Source of the DNA: Myxococcales bacterium UBA5297
Lineage (GTDB): Bacteria; Myxococcota; Myxococcia; Myxococcales; UBA5297
Direction of reading: 5' to 3'
Length of the DNA: 17,367 bases
Assembly (NCBI GenBank): GCA_002408385.1
Contig: DHSB01000061.1
Span: forward strand, 23,122-40,488
This document shows positions 14,676-17,367 of this stretch, one piece after another (position 1 is the first letter of the stretch; each line of letters opens with the position of its first letter). The translations under genes and the position numbers were made by a program. A model generated the notes under the pieces. That model was not told the DNA's origin and searched no databases. It saw nothing but the letters and a program-made list of their open reading frames with translations.

Positions 14676-14946
14676 CCCGCCGCGCCGCGGCGCGCTTGAG
14701 CCAACCTTGCCGACCCGTCGCAGCGGGCGCCGATGGACGGCTCGAGCGGCGAAGAGGCGCCCGCCCCCCAAACCTGTCGTCCCGCGCGGACTTGTCCGGC
14801 ATCGCCCTTTTCATGCCTGGCAACGGGCGCCAGGTCTGGTTGCGCCGCCGCGCTTCGCTCATCGTCCCGGCGACTCGGGCGCTCGAGAGCATCCGAAAGC
14901 CGCCGATCAACGGGCGCACGACCGCTTGGAGCCGGAGGAAACGCGC
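14676..14946. other. Intergenic region upstream of the nitric oxide reductase gene
   Basis: 271 bp with no supported gene. A perfect 14-bp palindrome CGCGCCGCGGCGCG (14681-14694) starts six bases after the hydrolase stop codon and may form a compact terminator stem. CCTGGC...GCCAGG arms (14816-14834) are listed separately. I found no FNR/DNR-type TTGAT-N4-ATCAA box and no clear sigma-54 promoter. Confidence 0.5.
14816..14834. promoter_or_regulatory. Inverted repeat upstream of the nitric oxide reductase gene
   Basis: CCTGGC (14816-14821), 7-base spacer, GCCAGG (14829-14834), about 113 bp before the start codon. It is a candidate operator, but matches no nitric-oxide regulator consensus that I know, so the call rests on position only. 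Confidence 0.25.
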
Positions 14947-17241
14947 ATGGCACGCAAGAAGATGGACGTCTCTCCTGCCTGGCTGTGGACGGCGATCCTC
15001 ACCTTCGTTTTCGGCTTCAGCGTCCTCATCTACCTGGCCTTCGCGGTCAACCGCGAGGCCCCGCCCGTCCCCGACCGCGTCCTCACCGAGAACGCCGAGG
15101 TGCTCTTCACCGGCGCCGACGTGCTGGCCGGCCAGCACGTCTTCCAGAAGTTCGGCCTGATGCAGTACGGGACCCTCTTCGGCCATGGCGCCTACCTCGG
15201 CCCGGACTTCACCGCCGAGTACCTCCACGCCGAAGCGCTGGCGATGCTCGGCCTCTACGCGGGAGGCGGCGACCCGAGCCCGGAGGTGCGGGCGCGGGTG
15301 CTCAGCGAGCTCAAGGCCAACACCTACTTCCCCGAGCAGGGCACGCTCGTCTTCACCCGCGGCCAGCAGGCCGCCTTCGAGGGGCGCGTCGCGCACGACC
15401 GAATCCGCTTCGCGAACCCCGCGCAGAACCCGGGCCTGAGGCTGCCGCGCATCCCGAACCCCGAGGACGTGCGCAAGCTGACCGCGTTCTTCGCCTGGTC
15501 GGCCTGGGCGGCGTCGGCGGCGCGGCCGGGCAGCACCTACTCGTACACCAACAACTGGCCTCCCGAGCATCTGGCCGGCAACCAGATGACCGCCTCAGCG
15601 CTGATGTGGAGCATGTTCAGCCTGGTCGCCCTGCTCGGCGGCATCGGGGTCGTCTTCTTCCTCTTCGGCCGCTACCACCTGCTCGGCTGGCACCGCGCGA
15701 CCGACGAGCCGGCGGGCACCCTGCGCTTCAAGAACCCCGAGGCCGTGCCGCTGACGCCCGCGCAACGCGCGACCGCCTGGTACTTCCTGGTCGTCGCGGG
15801 CCTCTTCCTCGCGCAGGGCCTGCTGGGCGGGGCGAACGCGCACTACCACGCGCAGCCAGAGTGGGTCATCGCCGGCATCGACGTCGCCCGCTACTTCCCC
15901 TACAACCTGACCCGCACCTGGCATTTGCAGCTCGCCATCTTCTTCGTCTCCGCCAGCTTCCTGGCCATGGGCATCTTCATCACCCCGCTCGTCGCCGGCC
16001 GCGAGCCGCGCGGGCAGGACAAGTTGGCGATAGGCCTCTTTGCCGCGGTGGTGGTGGTCGTCGTCGGCAGCCTGATAGGCGAGCTGCTCAGCTTCCGGGA
16101 CCTGATCAGCCTCGACGGCCCCTGGTTCTGGCTCGGCGCGCAGGGCTGGGAGTACATCGACCTCGGGCGAGTCTGGCAGGCGGCGCTGGTCGCCGGGATG
16201 CTGCTGTGGGTCGCCATCATCCTGCGCGGACTCTGGCCCAAGCTGCGCGAGGAGCACCCGGGCAACATGCCCTTTCTCTTCCTCTACAGCGCGCTCTCCA
16301 TCCCCGTCTTCTACGCAGTGGGGATGGTCATCGGCCTCGACACCAACTTCACCGTCATCGACTTCTGGCGCTTCTGGGTCGTGCACCTGTGGGTCGAGGA
16401 CTTCCTCGAGCTGTTCACCACGATCATGGTCGCCTACGTCTTCGTGCTGCTCGGCCTGGTGCGTCTGACCGTCGCCACCCGCATCATCTACCTCGACGTC
16501 ATCCTCTACTCGGTCGGCGGGGTCATCGGCACGATGCACCACGCCTACTTCAGCGGCGGGCCGGTCGAGCTGATGGCGCTGGGGGCCTTCTTCTCGGCGA
16601 TGGAGGTGCTGCCGCTGGTGCTGCTCACCTACGAGGCCTGGCGGTTCATGCAGCTCGGCAGCGAGCGGGGCGACCAGACGACCTTCCGCGCGCGCAGCGA
16701 GGCCTTCCCGCACAAGTGGGCCGTGCTCTTCCTGGTCGCGGTCGGCTTCTGGAACTTCCTGGGCGCCGGGGTCTTCGGCTTCCTCATCAACCTGCCGGTG
16801 GTCAGCTACTGGGAGATAGGAACCGCCTTCACCGCCAACCACGGCCACGGGGCGATGATGGGCGTCTACGGGATGCTCGCGGTGGGCTTCTTCATGTTCG
16901 TCGCCCGCTACTTCCTGCCGCGCGACAAGCGCAGCGAGACGGCGATGAAGGTCTCGTTCTGGAGCCTGAACATCGGCCTCGCGTGGATGATGTTCGTCAA
17001 CCTCATCCCCATCGGCATCCTGCAGATGTACGACGCGATCGACATCGGCTACTGGCACGCGCGCGAGGCGCGCTTCTTGGGAAGTCCCACGATCACCTTC
17101 CTCGAGTGGGCGCGGCTGCCGGGCGACCTGCTCTTCATCATCGGCGGCATCCTTCCCATCGTGTACTTGGCGGTGCGCATCTTCGTCGCTCGCGGAAAGC
17201 CAAGGGAGACGCCGAAGGGGCCGGCGTTCACCGAGGGGTGA
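14947..17241 (+). CDS. norZ: Quinol-dependent nitric oxide reductase (qNOR, single subunit)
   Basis: Reduces two NO to N2O with electrons from quinol; inner membrane, used for denitrification or NO detoxification. The 764-residue protein starts with one helix (about 11-33) and a hydrophilic domain (35-210) with the qNOR signatures GQHVFQKFG, YGTLFGHGAYLGPDFTAEYLH and TYSYTNNWPPE. It has no CXXCH, and no cysteine that I see, so it carries no haem c. A haem-copper-oxidase-like helical domain follows. Active-site residues are intact: low-spin haem ligands His326 (RTWHLQLAIFF) and His634, haem b3 ligand His632 (NHGHGAMMGVYG), FeB ligands His480, His531, His532, and glutamates Glu484 (HLWVEDF) and Glu553 (SAMEVLPL). 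These argue against nitric oxide dismutase, in which this site is altered. GGAGG lies eight bases before the ATG. No norR, dnrN or ytfE-like partner is visible. Confidence 0.95.
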   Translation: MARKKMDVSPAWLWTAILTFVFGFSVLIYLAFAVNREAPPVPDRVLTENAEVLFTGADVLAGQHVFQKFGLMQYGTLFGHGAYLGPDFTAEYLHAEALAMLGLYAGGGDPSPEVRARVLSELKANTYFPEQGTLVFTRGQQAAFEGRVAHDRIRFANPAQNPGLRLPRIPNPEDVRKLTAFFAWSAWAASAARPGSTYSYTNNWPPEHLAGNQMTASALMWSMFSLVALLGGIGVVFFLFGRYHLLGWHRATDEPAGTLRFKNPEAVPLTPAQRATAWYFLVVAGLFLAQGLLGGANAHYHAQPEWVIAGIDVARYFPYNLTRTWHLQLAIFFVSASFLAMGIFITPLVAGREPRGQDKLAIGLFAAVVVVVVGSLIGELLSFRDLISLDGPWFWLGAQGWEYIDLGRVWQAALVAGMLLWVAIILRGLWPKLREEHPGNMPFLFLYSALSIPVFYAVGMVIGLDTNFTVIDFWRFWVVHLWVEDFLELFTTIMVAYVFVLLGLVRLTVATRIIYLDVILYSVGGVIGTMHHAYFSGGPVELMALGAFFSAMEVLPLVLLTYEAWRFMQLGSERGDQTTFRARSEAFPHKWAVLFLVAVGFWNFLGAGVFGFLINLPVVSYWEIGTAFTANHGHGAMMGVYGMLAVGFFMFVARYFLPRDKRSETAMKVSFWSLNIGLAWMMFVNLIPIGILQMYDAIDIGYWHAREARFLGSPTITFLEWARLPGDLLFIIGGILPIVYLAVRIFVARGKPRETPKGPAFTEG

Positions 17242-17242
17242 C

Positions 17243-17279
17243 CGACTCGGAATCGGCCAACTCGGAATCCACCGAGTCG
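17243..17279 (+). terminator. Hairpin with nested ACTCGG repeats after the nitric oxide reductase gene
   Basis: CGACTCGG (17243-17250) can pair with CCGAGTCG (17272-17279), and a nested ACTCGG (17260-17265) can pair with the same CCGAGT (17272-17277, 6-base loop), so two alternative stems compete. It begins one base after the stop codon, a usual place for a terminator, but there is no T-run. ACTCGGA appears again at about 17289-17295. The remaining DNA to the window end shows no gene. Confidence 0.4.
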
Positions 17280-17367
17280 CACCGCGGACTCGGACCGCCG
17301 GTCTCGAATCGCCCGATCTTGAGTCGACACGCTTGGTGTCGGGATCGCGGCACCGCTGGCCCTCACC

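Noticed and set aside
14707..14946. N-terminal extension of the nitric oxide reductase
   Set aside because: A good ribosome binding site precedes the ATG at 14947, and the family starts with the transmembrane helix right after it.
15595..17058. Minus-strand ORF of 487 codons opposite the nitric oxide reductase gene
   Set aside because: Translation is almost all Asp, Glu, Val, Ala, His and Gln, the mirror of membrane-helix codons; no start context or motif supports it.
14947..17241. Nitric oxide dismutase
   Set aside because: FeB ligands His480, His531, His532 and Glu484 are all intact, whereas the dismutases have an altered active site. A phylogeny would settle it finally.

Overview
The window is a GC-rich chromosomal segment, most probably from a member of the Myxococcota or a close deltaproteobacterial relative. 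The main evidence is a protein (347-1165, minus) ending in a MYXO-CTERM-like tail: a Cys-Gly-Cys motif, a hydrophobic helix and a final arginine run. Supporting signs are a TonB-domain/TonB-dependent-receptor fusion, a tiny lipoprotein rich in Asp-Ala-Gly, and an ECF sigma factor paired with a zinc-finger anti-sigma factor. I see no phage, transposase, CRISPR, tRNA or rRNA.

Layout. Positions 1-138 hold a 21-bp tandem repeat, open in all three plus-strand frames, so it may or may not be the tail of a gene entering from the left. On the minus strand follow an outer-membrane receptor (1346-4177) and, downstream of it, the MYXO-CTERM surface protein (347-1165). Diverging from these is cysE (4513-5520, plus), then a rhomboid protease (5794-6456, plus) that converges on a CNNM/CorC-type membrane protein (6672-7982, minus). 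The CorC-type gene and nadA (8088-9038, plus) are divergent over 105 bp, each with a TGCTAGT -10-like element so close to its start codon that leaderless transcripts are likely. A gene-free, repeat-rich stretch (9039-9728) precedes a 6-phosphofructokinase gene (9729-11123).

The most unusual block is 11413-13233: two tandem paralogous three-helix membrane proteins (about half identical without gaps), then an ECF sigma factor overlapping its ZAS-type anti-sigma factor. I read these four genes as one membrane-sensing regulatory module of unknown signal. It is followed by a hairpin, a small lipoprotein (minus), an alpha/beta hydrolase of the prolyl-aminopeptidase type and a complete quinol-dependent nitric oxide reductase (14947-17241). 

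The metabolic genes (cysE, nadA, pfk, the NO reductase) are mostly single transcription units, not pathway operons. Intergenic DNA carries several dispersed repeat families: a GGGCGC/GCGCCC hairpin (two copies), a CCTTCGACTC hairpin, a roughly 38-bp element in three copies (two direct, one inverted), and a GGCCGAGCTC...CGACACCTC element in two copies, one of them directly upstream of the sigma-factor gene. Several very long ORFs antisense or out of frame to the real genes are artefacts of the base composition.
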